A stretch of 64,000 nucleotides of DNA from Caballeronia novacaledonica (lineage in GTDB: Bacteria > Pseudomonadota > Gammaproteobacteria > Burkholderiales > Burkholderiaceae), in the NCBI RefSeq assembly GCF_900258035.1, contig NZ_OGTP01000013.1:106148-170147 (forward strand), read 5' to 3'. Positions 55,095 to 63,880 of this stretch are shown in pieces. The position numbers and the translations under genes are program-made. Below the pieces are notes generated by a model. It saw nothing but the letters and a program-made list of their open reading frames with translations, was not told the origin of the DNA and did no database searches. Within the stretch, counting starts at the first letter, position 1; each line of letters begins with the position of its first letter.

Positions 55095-55829
55095 ATGCGC
55101 ATCAAACTGATCAACCCGAACACGACGCAGCGCATGACCGACTCGATGGGCCGCTGCGCCCGCGAAGTCGCCGCGCCCGGCACGGAAATCGTCGCCGTCA
55201 GCCCGACGATGGGCCCGCCGTCCATCGAAGGCTATTACGACGAAGCGATCGCGTCGCTCGGGCTGCTGGCGGAAGTCGAAGCGGGCGAAAAGCAGGGCTT
55301 CGACGGCTACGTGATCGCCTGTTTCGGCGATCCGGCCCTCTACGCCGCGCGTGAACTGGCGCGCGGTCCGGTGATCGGCATCGCGGAAGCGGCGATGCAC
55401 GCGGCGAGCGTGATCGCGCCGGGCTTTTCCGTCGTCACGACGTTGCAGCGCACGGTCGGCATGGCGTGGCATCTGGCGGAGCGCTACGGCATGACGCGCT
55501 TTTGCAAGAACGTCCGCGCGACCGACGTGCCCGTGCTCGAACTGGACGTGCCGGGCTCGCCCGCGCGCCAGACGATCATCGACGAATGCCGCCGCGCGCT
55601 CGACGAAGACGGCTCGGACGCGATCGTTCTCGGCTGCGCGGGCATGGCGGAATTCTGCCGCGAGGTGGAAGACGCGATCGGCGCGCCGGTGGTGGAGGGC
55701 GTGACGGCGGCGGTGAAATGGACGGAGGCGCTGATCGCGCTGAAGCTCCACACCGCGAAACGCGGCGACTACGCGCGCCCGCTCGCGAAACGGTATGACG
55801 GCGTGCTGTCAGATTTCAGTCCGCGCTGA
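55095..55829 (+). CDS. Hydantoin/allantoin racemase (Asp/Glu racemase family)
   Basis: It has 244 aa. Two catalytic cysteines are visible in ACFGDPAL and VLGCAGMAEF. The N-terminal RIKLINPNTTQRMTD is typical of the HyuE-like group. In a ureide cluster it would interconvert allantoin enantiomers so that all of it can be used. GGAG lies 8 nt before the ATG; the longer ORF start at 55071 is less likely. Confidence 0.85.
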   Translation: MRIKLINPNTTQRMTDSMGRCAREVAAPGTEIVAVSPTMGPPSIEGYYDEAIASLGLLAEVEAGEKQGFDGYVIACFGDPALYAARELARGPVIGIAEAAMHAASVIAPGFSVVTTLQRTVGMAWHLAERYGMTRFCKNVRATDVPVLELDVPGSPARQTIIDECRRALDEDGSDAIVLGCAGMAEFCREVEDAIGAPVVEGVTAAVKWTEALIALKLHTAKRGDYARPLAKRYDGVLSDFSPR

Positions 55830-55861
55830 TGGCGTTTCCGGCGTACACATACGGACGACGT

Positions 55862-55906
55862 GACCCGGATTATCTGCCCTGATGTATGGGCGTGTCCGGG
55901 TCTTTT
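55862..55906 (+). terminator. Terminator after the racemase gene
   Basis: GACCCGGA (55862-55869) pairs with TCCGGGTC (55895-55902), with an inner GCCC / GGGC pair, then TTTT. It separates the transport/racemase unit from puuE. Confidence 0.75.
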
Positions 55907-55917
55907 AGCTACACTGA

Positions 55918-55929
55918 ATCGTCAACAAT
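55918..55929. promoter_or_regulatory. Second copy of the GntR-type operator, before puuE
   Basis: The minus strand reads ATTGT-TG-ACGAT, 11 of 12 bases equal to the site at the regulator promoter. A possible -10 (TACACT, 55910-55915) lies just upstream, so the site would cover the transcription start. Confidence 0.55.
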
Positions 55930-55963
55930 CCCGTTTTTTCAACGCTTGAGCTTACCGCCCGCC

Positions 55964-56914
55964 ATGTCACTCGATCCGAAATATCCACGCGACCTGATCG
56001 GCTACGGCCGCCACCCGGTGCAGGCGAACTGGCCGGGACGCGCGCGCGTCGCCGTGCAATTCGTGCTCAATTACGAAGAAGGCGGCGAGAATTGCGTGTT
56101 GCACGGCGATCCGGGCTCGGAACAGTTTCTGTCGGAAATCGTGGGCGCGGCGGCGTATCCCTCGCGGCACATGAGCATGGAATCGATTTACGAATACGGC
56201 TCGCGCGCGGGCGTGTGGCGCATCCTGCGCGAATTCGAAAAGCGCGGCATGCCGCTGACGATTTTCGGCGTCGGCATGGCGATCGAGCGGCATCCGGAAC
56301 TGGCGAAGGCGTTCGTCGAGCTGGGGCATGAAATCGCGTGTCACGGGTATCGCTGGATCCACTATCAGGACATGTCGCCGGAGCGCGAGGCGGAGCACAT
56401 GCGCCTCGGCATGGAAGCGATCGAGCGCGTGACGGGCGTGCGTCCGCTCGGCTGGTACACCGGGCGCGACAGTCCCAACACGCATCGGCTGGTCGCGGAA
56501 TACGGCGGATTTCTCTATGACTCGGACAACTACGGCGACGACCTGCCGTTCTGGACCGAAGTGGAAGTGACGGGCGGCGAGAAGAAGCCGCATCTGATCG
56601 TGCCGTACACGCTCGACACGAACGACATGCGCTTCGCGACGCCGCAAGGTTTCAACACCGGCGAACACTTCTTCACGTATCTGAAAGACGCGTTCGACGT
56701 GCTGTACGAGGAAGGCGACGAAGCGCCGAAGATGCTGTCCATCGGCATGCACTGCCGTCTGCTCGGGCGTCCCGGGCGCTTCCGCGGCCTGCAGAAATTC
56801 CTCGATCACATCGAGAAGCACGACCGCGTGTGGGTCACGCGGCGTGTCGACATCGCGCGTCACTGGCGCGAGCAACATCCTTTCGGAAAATCCAACAACG
56901 GGACGGCGGCATGA
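55964..56914 (+). CDS. puuE: Allantoinase PuuE (polysaccharide-deacetylase-like)
   Basis: Hydrolyses (S)-allantoin to allantoate. It has 316 aa with a NodB-type barrel and the segments QFVLNYEEGGE, HGYRWIHYQDMS and GWYTGRDSPNTHRLV. This type works without the binuclear metal site of AllB. The start at 55964 is the family start (MSLDPKYPRDLIGYG). It overlaps uraD by 4 nt (ATGA). Confidence 0.93.
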   Translation: MSLDPKYPRDLIGYGRHPVQANWPGRARVAVQFVLNYEEGGENCVLHGDPGSEQFLSEIVGAAAYPSRHMSMESIYEYGSRAGVWRILREFEKRGMPLTIFGVGMAIERHPELAKAFVELGHEIACHGYRWIHYQDMSPEREAEHMRLGMEAIERVTGVRPLGWYTGRDSPNTHRLVAEYGGFLYDSDNYGDDLPFWTEVEVTGGEKKPHLIVPYTLDTNDMRFATPQGFNTGEHFFTYLKDAFDVLYEEGDEAPKMLSIGMHCRLLGRPGRFRGLQKFLDHIEKHDRVWVTRRVDIARHWREQHPFGKSNNGTAA

Positions 56915-57435
56915 AGGCGATGCAATACACACTCGACCAACTCAACACCATGCCCGCCGACACGTTCGTGACCGTGCTCGCGGGCATCTTCGAACATTCG
57001 CCGTGGGTGCCGGAAGCGGCGGCGAAAGCGCGTCCGTTCAAGGACATCGATTCGCTGCACACGGCGATGTCGCGCATCGTCGAAACGGCGGGCGACGAAA
57101 AGCAGCTCGCGCTCATCAACGCGCACCCGGAGCTCGCGGGCAAGGCGGCGGTGCGCGGCGAGCTGACGGCCGAATCGACGCGCGAGCAGAGCGGCGCGGG
57201 CCTCGATCTCTGCACGCAGGAAGAGTTCGACCGGCTGCAAGCGCTCAACACGCAATATCGCGAAAAATTCGGTTTTCCGTTCATTCTCGCGGTGCGCGGG
57301 TATGACCGTCACGGCATCATCGCGAACTTCGAAAAGCGCGTGAATCACGACCGCGCCGAAGAACTGCGCACGAGTCTCGACCAGATTTACCGGATCGCGG
57401 GTTTCAGGCTGAACGACCTGATCCAGGCCGCCTAA
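56911..57435 (+). CDS. uraD: OHCU decarboxylase
   Basis: Decarboxylates 2-oxo-4-hydroxy-4-carboxy-5-ureidoimidazoline to (S)-allantoin. It has 174 aa, all helical. FEHSPWVPEAA carries the catalytic His, INAHPELAG is conserved, and FPFILAVRG closes the active site. It is coupled to puuE. Confidence 0.94.
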   Translation: MKAMQYTLDQLNTMPADTFVTVLAGIFEHSPWVPEAAAKARPFKDIDSLHTAMSRIVETAGDEKQLALINAHPELAGKAAVRGELTAESTREQSGAGLDLCTQEEFDRLQALNTQYREKFGFPFILAVRGYDRHGIIANFEKRVNHDRAEELRTSLDQIYRIAGFRLNDLIQAA

Positions 57436-57477
57436 TTACGCATCAACCGCAACTGAACGAAAAGCAAGGAAGAAGAC

Positions 57478-58485
57478 ATGGCAATTCCGACACTCGATCC
57501 CAACGCGCCCGACTTCACGCGCCGCTATGTGAACCTCGCGGATCCGCGTCTGGGCGCGCAGGCACTCGAGGCGAGCGACGATTTCTTCGCGCCGAAGGAA
57601 CGCATGCTGAACCCGGAACCGGCGGTGTTCATTCCCGGCAAGTACGACGACCACGGCAAGTGGATGGACGGCTGGGAAACGCGCCGCAAGCGCACGACGG
57701 GCTATGACTGGTGCATCGTCAAGCTGGCGCGCCCGGGCGTGATCAAGGGCATCGACGTGGACACGAGCCATTTCACGGGTAACTTCCCGCCGGCGGCGTC
57801 GATCGAAGGCGGCTATGCAGCCGACGGAGAAGCGCCGGGTCAGTGGACCGAAATCGTTCCGTCTACAACCCTTCAGGGCAACAATCACCACTATCTCGAC
57901 GTCAAGGCCGAACAGCCGTTCACGCATCTGCGCGTGAACATCTATCCGGACGGCGGGATCGCGCGTCTGCGCGTGTACGGCCAGCCGCAGCTCGACTGGA
58001 GCAACGCGGACCGCAACCAGCTCGTCGATCTCGGCGCCATGGAAAACGGCGCGTACATGGTCGGCACGAACAACCAGCACTTCGGTCTCGCATCGACGCT
58101 CCTGATGCCGGGCCGCGGCGTGAACATGGGCGATGGCTGGGAAACGCGTCGCCGTCGCGAGCCGGGCAACGACTGGTGTATCGTCGCGCTGGCGCAGCCG
58201 GGCGTCATCAGGAAGGTCGAAGTCGATACCGCGCACTTCAAGGGCAATTTCCCGGATCGCTGCTCGCTGCAGGCGGCCTACGTGAAGGGCGGCACGGACA
58301 GTTCGCTTGTGACGCAGGCCATGTTCTGGCCGGCGCTGCTCGGCGAACAGAAGCTGCAGATGGACAAGCAGCATTTCTTCGAGTCGGAAGTGGCCGCGCT
58401 CGGCCCGGTGACGCACGTGCGCTTCAATATCTATCCCGACGGCGGCGTGTCGCGTCTGCGTCTCTTCGGAACCCTCGCATCATGA
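57478..58485 (+). CDS. alc: Allantoicase
   Basis: Splits allantoate into (S)-ureidoglycolate and urea. It has 335 aa with an internal duplication: two allantoicase repeats, each with [37 protein letters not shown] and RxNIYPDGG motifs. The AAGGAAGA site is just before the ATG. The stop overlaps allA by 4 nt. Confidence 0.96.
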   Translation: MAIPTLDPNAPDFTRRYVNLADPRLGAQALEASDDFFAPKERMLNPEPAVFIPGKYDDHGKWMDGWETRRKRTTGYDWCIVKLARPGVIKGIDVDTSHFTGNFPPAASIEGGYAADGEAPGQWTEIVPSTTLQGNNHHYLDVKAEQPFTHLRVNIYPDGGIARLRVYGQPQLDWSNADRNQLVDLGAMENGAYMVGTNNQHFGLASTLLMPGRGVNMGDGWETRRRREPGNDWCIVALAQPGVIRKVEVDTAHFKGNFPDRCSLQAAYVKGGTDSSLVTQAMFWPALLGEQKLQMDKQHFFESEVAALGPVTHVRFNIYPDGGVSRLRLFGTLAS

Positions 58486-58985
58486 AAAAACTCGAGATCG
58501 TTCCGTTGACGCGCGCTGCGTTCAAGCCTTACGGCGATGTCATCGAACTCGATGGCGCGAAGCAGATCCCGATCAACCTCGGCACCACGATCCGCTTTCA
58601 CGATCTGTGCAACGTAGACGTGACGGATCAGGGCGGCCAGGCGATCGTCAATCTCTTTCGCGGGCAACCGCGCACGCTGCCGTTCGAATGCAAGATGATG
58701 GAACGGCATCCGCTCGGCAGCCAGGCGTTCATTCCGCTCGATGACCGGCCGTATCTCGTCGTCGTCGCGCCGGCGGGCGATCTCGACGAGTCGAAAATCC
58801 GCGCGTTCGTCACGAGCGGCTGGCAGGGCGTGAACTATGCGAAGGGCGTGTGGCACCATCCGCTGCTGGCGTTGGGGAAGGTGAGCGATTACATCGTCGT
58901 CGATCGCGGCGGCGGCGAAGGGCACAACCTCAACGAGCTGGATCTGAAGGAATCGCTGTGGCTGACGGAAGAGGCGATGCGCTAA
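58482..58985 (+). CDS. allA: Ureidoglycolate lyase
   Basis: Releases glyoxylate and urea from (S)-ureidoglycolate. It has 167 aa, cupin fold. [13 protein letters not shown] at the N-terminus and [13 protein letters not shown] and [11 protein letters not shown] in the middle are family features. Last gene of the puuE-uraD-alc-allA operon; a terminator follows. Confidence 0.95.
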   Translation: MKKLEIVPLTRAAFKPYGDVIELDGAKQIPINLGTTIRFHDLCNVDVTDQGGQAIVNLFRGQPRTLPFECKMMERHPLGSQAFIPLDDRPYLVVVAPAGDLDESKIRAFVTSGWQGVNYAKGVWHHPLLALGKVSDYIVVDRGGGEGHNLNELDLKESLWLTEEAMR

Positions 58986-59006
58986 GGCGCTTCTTTCGGA
59001 CAAGGG

Positions 59007-59036
59007 AAGGACCGGTGCGGTAAGGCCGGTCCTTTT
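59007..59036 (+). terminator. Terminator after allA
   Basis: AAGGACCGG / CCGGTCCTT, a 9-bp perfect stem with a 10-nt loop, followed by TTGCTTTT. Confidence 0.85.
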
Positions 59037-59088
59037 GCTTTTGGGGCGTTAAGATAAGCAGTTCATTTCCGACGACCCCGACCCCACG

Positions 59089-60093
59089 ATGATCGATCTC
59101 CGCAGCGATACCGTCACCCGTCCCAGCCAGTCCATGCTCGCCGCCATGTCGGCCGCCGAAGTCGGCGACGATGTCTGGGGCGACGATCCCACCGTCATCC
59201 GGCTGCAGGCCGCGCTTGCCGAACGCACGGGCAAGGAAGCGGGCCTGTTCTTCCCGAGCGGCACGCAAAGCAATCTCGCCGCGTTGATGGCGCATTGCGC
59301 GCGCGGCGACGAGTACATCGTCGGACAGAGCGCGCACACCTACAAATACGAAGGCGGCGGCGCGGCGGTGCTCGGCAGCATTCAGCCGCAGCCGATCGAA
59401 AACGCGCCCGACGGCTCCCTGCCGCTCGACAAGATCGCGGCGGCGATCAAGCCCATCGACAATCATTTCGCGCGCACGCGTTTGCTCGCGCTGGAAAACA
59501 CCATCGGCGGAAAGCTGCTGCCGGCCGATTACGTCGCGAAGGCGACGCAACTCGCGCGCGATCGCGGCTTGTCGGCGCATCTCGACGGCGCGCGCGTGTT
59601 CAATGCGGCGGTGGCGTCGGATAAACCGGTCGCTGCGTTGTGCGCGCCGTTCGACAGCGTGTCGATCTGCTTCTCGAAAGGGCTCGGCGCGCCGGTCGGT
59701 TCGGTGCTGGTCGGATCGAAAGCATTGATCGATATCGCGAGCCGCTGGCGCAAGGTGCTCGGCGGCGGCATGCGTCAGTCGGGCCTGCTCGCGGCGGCGT
59801 GTCTGTATGCGCTCGATCATCACGTCGAAGGGCTCGCGCAGGATCACGACAACGCCGCGCATCTCGCCGCCGGTCTCGCCCGGATCGATGAAATCGAGGT
59901 GCAGTCGCACGCGACGAACATGGTCTTCGCGCGAATTCCCGAGGCGCATTGCGGGCCGCTCGAAGCCTTCCTGAAAGAGCGCGGCATTCTCATGCAGATG
60001 CTTTATGCATCGCGCTTCGTCACGCATCGCGATGTGTCGCGCGCGGATATCGACACGGTCGTTCGCGCGGTGAAAGACTACTTCGCGCGTTGA
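59089..60093 (+). CDS. ltaE: Low-specificity L-threonine aldolase
   Basis: PLP enzyme that cleaves L-threonine or allo-threonine to glycine and acetaldehyde. It has 334 aa. The PLP-binding Lys lies in SICFSKGLGAPVGS, with the family start MIDLRSDTVTRP and AHLDGARVFNA. It sits between allA and puuD but has its own flanking terminators, so it is probably a separate unit. Confidence 0.95.
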   Translation: MIDLRSDTVTRPSQSMLAAMSAAEVGDDVWGDDPTVIRLQAALAERTGKEAGLFFPSGTQSNLAALMAHCARGDEYIVGQSAHTYKYEGGGAAVLGSIQPQPIENAPDGSLPLDKIAAAIKPIDNHFARTRLLALENTIGGKLLPADYVAKATQLARDRGLSAHLDGARVFNAAVASDKPVAALCAPFDSVSICFSKGLGAPVGSVLVGSKALIDIASRWRKVLGGGMRQSGLLAAACLYALDHHVEGLAQDHDNAAHLAAGLARIDEIEVQSHATNMVFARIPEAHCGPLEAFLKERGILMQMLYASRFVTHRDVSRADIDTVVRAVKDYFAR

Positions 60094-60096
60094 ATG

Positions 60097-60131
60097 AAAA
60101 ATGCCCCGCTCGACACCGACGCGGGGCATTT
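60097..60131. terminator. Bidirectional terminator between ltaE and puuD
   Basis: AAAAATGCCCCGC / GCGGGGCATTT stem (9 bp plus A/T pairs) with an 11-nt loop, between converging genes. Confidence 0.85.
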
Positions 60132-60150
60132 CGCACTCGGAACGGCAAAT

Positions 60151-61356
60151 TTATTCGACGGCGCCGCCTGCGAACCACGCCGCCACCTTCTGACGCTCGG
60201 CATCCGTCATCTGCGTGACATTGCCGAGCGGCATCGCCTTCAACGTCACGGCTTGCTGATGCACGCGCTGCGCGTTCTGCTTGATCTCTCCGGGCGTATC
60301 GAGCAACACGCCGGCGGGCGCGCTGCCCATCATCGTCGGATGCGCGGAGTGGCACGTCGCGCAACGCTGCTGGATGATCGGCTGGATGTCCGAGACCTTG
60401 ATGGTCGGCGCGCCGGCGGCCTGTGCGACCGGCACGGTCGGCGCGGGCATCGTCCATGCGAACGCCCCGAGCACCAGCACCAGACCCGCGACCGGCATGT
60501 ACCACAGCACCTGCCCGCGATGGCGCATCACGAAGAACTGGCGAATGAGCGCGCCCGCCAGCATGATCAGCACGAGGATCAGCCAGTTGTACTTGTGCGT
60601 GTAGGTCATCGCGTAGTGGTTCGACAACATCGCGAACACCACGGGCAGCGTGAAATACGTGTTGTGCACGGAGCGCTGCTTGCCGCGCTTGCCGTAGATC
60701 GCGTTCGGCGTTTCGCCCTTCAGCATCGCGGCGACCATCTTGCGCTGGCCCGGAATGATGACGAAGAACACGTTCGCCGACATGATCGTCGCGATCATTG
60801 CGCCGGTGATGAGATAAGCGGCGCGGCCCGCGAACACATGGCACGCGATGAACGCCGCGATCAGCACGTAAATGCCGACGCAGATGCCGAGCAGCTTGTC
60901 GTTGGTGCCGAGCACGCGGCACAGCGTGTCGTAGACGATCCAGCCGGCCATCAGGAAGCCGAGCGCGGCGGACACGGCGACGACCGGGCCCATGTCGAGC
61001 ACGCTCTTGTCGATGAGATACGTGCTCGGCGACAGCAGATACAGCACGAAGAAGAGGCCGAAGCCCGACATCCACGTGGTGTACGACGGCCAGAACGACC
61101 AGTGCAAGTTCTCCGGCATGTCCTGCGGCGCGACGGAATACTTCTGCATGTGATAGAAGCCGCCGCCGTGGACGTGCCAGAAATCGCCGAACACGCCGCG
61201 ACGGCGCGCGTTCGGGTCCGTCGGCGGTTTCAGACTGTTATCGAGCGCAACGAAATAGAACGATTCGCCGATCCACGCGATCGCGACGATGACGTGCAGA
61301 CAGCGCAATACGAGATTGAGCCAGTCGGTGACAAAGCCTTCCATGTACTCCTCCAC
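60151..61356 (-). CDS. puuD: Membrane urate oxidase PuuD (urate hydroxylase with cytochrome c domain)
   Basis: Oxidises urate to 5-hydroxyisourate, passing electrons to the respiratory chain instead of making H2O2. It has 401 aa. About eight membrane helices (DUF989) start at LRCLHVIVAIAWIGESFYFV, with GDFWHVHGGGFYHMQKY following. The C-terminal periplasmic cytochrome c domain has the haem motif CATCH and the axial Met region (MPLGN). It lies 39 nt after uraH. An ATG at 61344 is an alternative start. Confidence 0.93.
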   Translation of the reverse strand: MEEYMEGFVTDWLNLVLRCLHVIVAIAWIGESFYFVALDNSLKPPTDPNARRRGVFGDFWHVHGGGFYHMQKYSVAPQDMPENLHWSFWPSYTTWMSGFGLFFVLYLLSPSTYLIDKSVLDMGPVVAVSAALGFLMAGWIVYDTLCRVLGTNDKLLGICVGIYVLIAAFIACHVFAGRAAYLITGAMIATIMSANVFFVIIPGQRKMVAAMLKGETPNAIYGKRGKQRSVHNTYFTLPVVFAMLSNHYAMTYTHKYNWLILVLIMLAGALIRQFFVMRHRGQVLWYMPVAGLVLVLGAFAWTMPAPTVPVAQAAGAPTIKVSDIQPIIQQRCATCHSAHPTMMGSAPAGVLLDTPGEIKQNAQRVHQQAVTLKAMPLGNVTQMTDAERQKVAAWFAGGAVE

Positions 61357-61395
61357 TACCGATTCGTTATGTGCTTGTGGGGTTCAAGCCGGGTT

Positions 61396-61749
61396 TTAGC
61401 TGCCGCGATACGTGCTGTACGCCCACGGCGACACGAGCAGCGGCACGTGATAATGCGCGCCGGAATCCGCGATGCCGAAGCGCAACACGACGCGATCGAC
61501 GAAGCGGGGCTCAGGCACGTTCACGCCGATCGCGGCGAAGTAATCGCCCGCGTGGAACACCAGTTCGTATTCGCCGGTTTCGAAGTCGGCGCCTTCGAGC
61601 AGCGGCGCATCGGCGCGGCCGTCGTCGTTGGTGTGGATGGTCTTGATCGCGCGGCGGGCGTCGCCGTCGAGCGCGAACAGTTCGACTTTGAGGTTGGCGC
61701 CCGGGCGGCCGTGCGCGGTGTCGAGGACGTGGGTGGTGAGCTTGCCCAT
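61396..61749 (-). CDS. uraH: 5-hydroxyisourate hydrolase (transthyretin-like)
   Basis: Hydrolyses 5-hydroxyisourate to OHCU. It has 117 aa from MGKLTTHVLDTAHGRPG, the N-terminal signature, to the C-terminal YRGS tetrapeptide. The longer ORF start at 61848 adds residues not found in the family. It is transcribed with puuD, joining the first two urate steps. Confidence 0.95.
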   Translation of the reverse strand: MGKLTTHVLDTAHGRPGANLKVELFALDGDARRAIKTIHTNDDGRADAPLLEGADFETGEYELVFHAGDYFAAIGVNVPEPRFVDRVVLRFGIADSGAHYHVPLLVSPWAYSTYRGS

Positions 61750-62223
61750 TCGCAGTTTCCTTGAGTTGTGCGAGATCCGGCTTTGCGCATCGATCCGAAA
61801 TTCGGCACCTTGAAAAGTCAGTGCGTCTGCGGCGGATCGAGGCTCCACGTCAGTGGCTACATACCCGTCGGCGTTTCAGATGCGCGCCGTGTACAGCATT
61901 GTAGGAATTTGGGATGCGCTGTGCGCCCGCGATAGGAAAGATAATGCCCAACGCATGACAGCGATGCGTAAGCCTTGCTGGAAGGGGCTCGCCGCCGCTT
62001 CCAACGGCGCTTTCGCCGATGCTACCCGCGCCAAAATTCGGCAATATATCGGCGTTGTGAAGACGAGTATGACGGCTGCTTGATTGCGTCCGATTTTTTG
62101 ATTGGGGACAGTGGCGATGCGCGCGATATCGATCGATATTGGCGGCGTCCCGAAGACGGCGGCCGACGCTGGGTAACCGGGGCTTTTCACTGGTTTCCCT
62201 AACCGTCTCTGGAGATAACGCAG
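61750..62223. promoter_or_regulatory. Divergent uraH / deaminase intergenic region
   Basis: These 474 bases carry no convincing gene. A small palindrome TACA-GCAT-TGTA lies at 61892-61903. No copy of the ATTGT-N2-ACAAT operator was found. A GGAGA ribosome binding site for the deaminase is at 62211-62215. Confidence 0.4.
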
Positions 62224-63588
62224 ATGCCACGCAGTCTTTTGGTCAAAAACGCCCACATGCTCGTCACGATGGACGAGAACCGCCGCGAGATTCGCGACGG
62301 CGGCATGTATATCGAAGACAACCGGATCGTCCAGGCGGGCCCGACGAGCGAACTGCCGCCATCCGCCGACGAAGTGCTCGACATGCGCGGCCATCTCGTC
62401 ATTCCGGGCCTCGTCAACACGCACCATCACATGTATCAGAGCCTGACGCGCGCGATTCCCGCCGCGCAGAACGCCGAGCTTTTCGGCTGGCTCACGAATC
62501 TCTACAAGATCTGGGCGCATCTCACGCCCGAAATGATCAACGTCTCGACCAAGACGGCGATGGCCGAGCTGTTGCTCTCCGGCTGCACGACGTCGAGCGA
62601 CCATCTGTATATCTACCCGAACGGCAGCCGGCTCGACGACAGCATCGCGGCGGCGCGCGAGATCGGCATGCGCTTTCATGCGGCGCGGGGCAGCATGAGC
62701 GTCGGGCAGAAGGACGGCGGCCTGCCGCCCGATTCGGTCGTGGAAAAGGAAGATGCGATTCTGAAGGACTCGCAGCGCCTGATCGAGACGTATCACGACG
62801 AAGGCCGCTACGCGATGTTGCGCGTGGTCGTTGCGCCGTGTTCGCCGTTTTCGGTGAGCCGCGAATTGATGCGCGATGCGGCGCTGCTCGCGCGCGAATA
62901 CGGCGTGTCGCTGCACACGCATCTGGCAGAAAACGTGAACGACGTCGCCTACAGCCGCGAGAAATTCGGCATGACGCCCGCCGAATATGCCGAAGACCTC
63001 GGCTGGGTCGGCCACGACGTGTGGCATGCGCACTGCGTGCAACTCGACAAGTCGGGCATCGAACTGTTCGCGCGCACGGGCACGGGCGTCGCGCATTGCC
63101 CGTGCTCGAATATGCGGCTGGCGTCCGGCATCGCGCCGATCCGCGCGATGCGCGACGCGGGCGTGCCGGTGGGCATCGGCGTGGACGGCTCGGCGTCGAA
63201 CGATGGCGCGCAGATGGTCGCGGAAGTACGGCAGGCGCTGCTGTTGCAGCGTGTCGGCTTCGGCCCGGATGCGATGACGGCGCGCGAAGCGCTCGAAATT
63301 GCGACGCTCGGCGGCGCGAAGGTGCTCAATCGCGATGACATCGGCGCGCTCGCGCCGGGCATGGCGGCGGATTTCGTGTCGTTCGATCTGTCGCAGACGG
63401 CGTTCGCGGGGGCGTTGCACGATCCGGTGGCGGCGCTGGTGTTCTGCGCTCCGGCGCAGGTGTCGACCAGTGTGGTCGACGGCAAGGTGGTGGTCAAAGA
63501 AGGCCGGCTGACGACGCTCGATCTCGGGGTGGTTGTGGAGCGCCACAATCGTCTGGCGCGGGGGCTTTTTGAGGCTTCGAAGGTTTGA
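62224..63588 (+). CDS. 8-oxoguanine deaminase (amidohydrolase family)
   Basis: Probable zinc deaminase turning 8-oxoguanine into urate and ammonia. It has 454 aa. Metal ligands are in NTHHHMYQS (H-x-H), HTHLAEN (His) and VDGSASNDG (Asp); HCVQLDKSGIELFA is also typical. The relatives (8-oxoguanine, guanine and hydroxyatrazine deaminases) share these motifs, so the exact base is inferred from the location in a urate cluster. Confidence 0.82.
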   Translation: MPRSLLVKNAHMLVTMDENRREIRDGGMYIEDNRIVQAGPTSELPPSADEVLDMRGHLVIPGLVNTHHHMYQSLTRAIPAAQNAELFGWLTNLYKIWAHLTPEMINVSTKTAMAELLLSGCTTSSDHLYIYPNGSRLDDSIAAAREIGMRFHAARGSMSVGQKDGGLPPDSVVEKEDAILKDSQRLIETYHDEGRYAMLRVVVAPCSPFSVSRELMRDAALLAREYGVSLHTHLAENVNDVAYSREKFGMTPAEYAEDLGWVGHDVWHAHCVQLDKSGIELFARTGTGVAHCPCSNMRLASGIAPIRAMRDAGVPVGIGVDGSASNDGAQMVAEVRQALLLQRVGFGPDAMTAREALEIATLGGAKVLNRDDIGALAPGMAADFVSFDLSQTAFAGALHDPVAALVFCAPAQVSTSVVDGKVVVKEGRLTTLDLGVVVERHNRLARGLFEASKV

Positions 63589-63596
63589 GGGTTTGT

Positions 63597-63668
63597 GTCG
63601 GTTTATTGGCGTTGCCCCTGTGCGAGGCGCGGCAGTTACTTTCTTTGCTGCTGCAAAGAAAGTGACCA
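63597..63668. repeat. 72-bp dispersed repeat, copy 1
   Basis: Contains the palindrome ACTTTCTTTGC-TGCT-GCAAAGAAAGT. The copy at 63733-63804 differs at three positions. It resembles the REP-like repeats common between genes in this bacterial group (from memory). Confidence 0.75.
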
Positions 63669-63732
63669 ACAGAAAGCTGCTTTTGTCGCGCTCGGCGCGG
63701 GGGTTCTTTGTGTGAGTGAAACTTGCTTTCGC

Positions 63733-63804
63733 GTCGGTTTATTGGCGTTGCCCCTGTGCGGGGCGCGGCAGTTACTTTCTTTGCTGCTGCAAATAAAGTG
63801 GCCA
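63733..63804. repeat. 72-bp dispersed repeat, copy 2
   Basis: Same orientation as copy 1, 136 bp apart start to start. One of the three changes (G to T in the right arm) breaks a base pair of the hairpin. Confidence 0.75.
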
Positions 63805-63880
63805 AAGAAAGCAGCGGCGGATTCAACCGGTCGATGCAACACCTCTGGTTTAATTATCGGGAAAGGGTGTGGGAGCATCG

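Noticed and set aside
63494..63878. Small ORFs over the 72-bp repeats
   Set aside because: Their peptides come from the palindromic repeat itself (FFAAAKKVT-type strings) and do not look like a gene.
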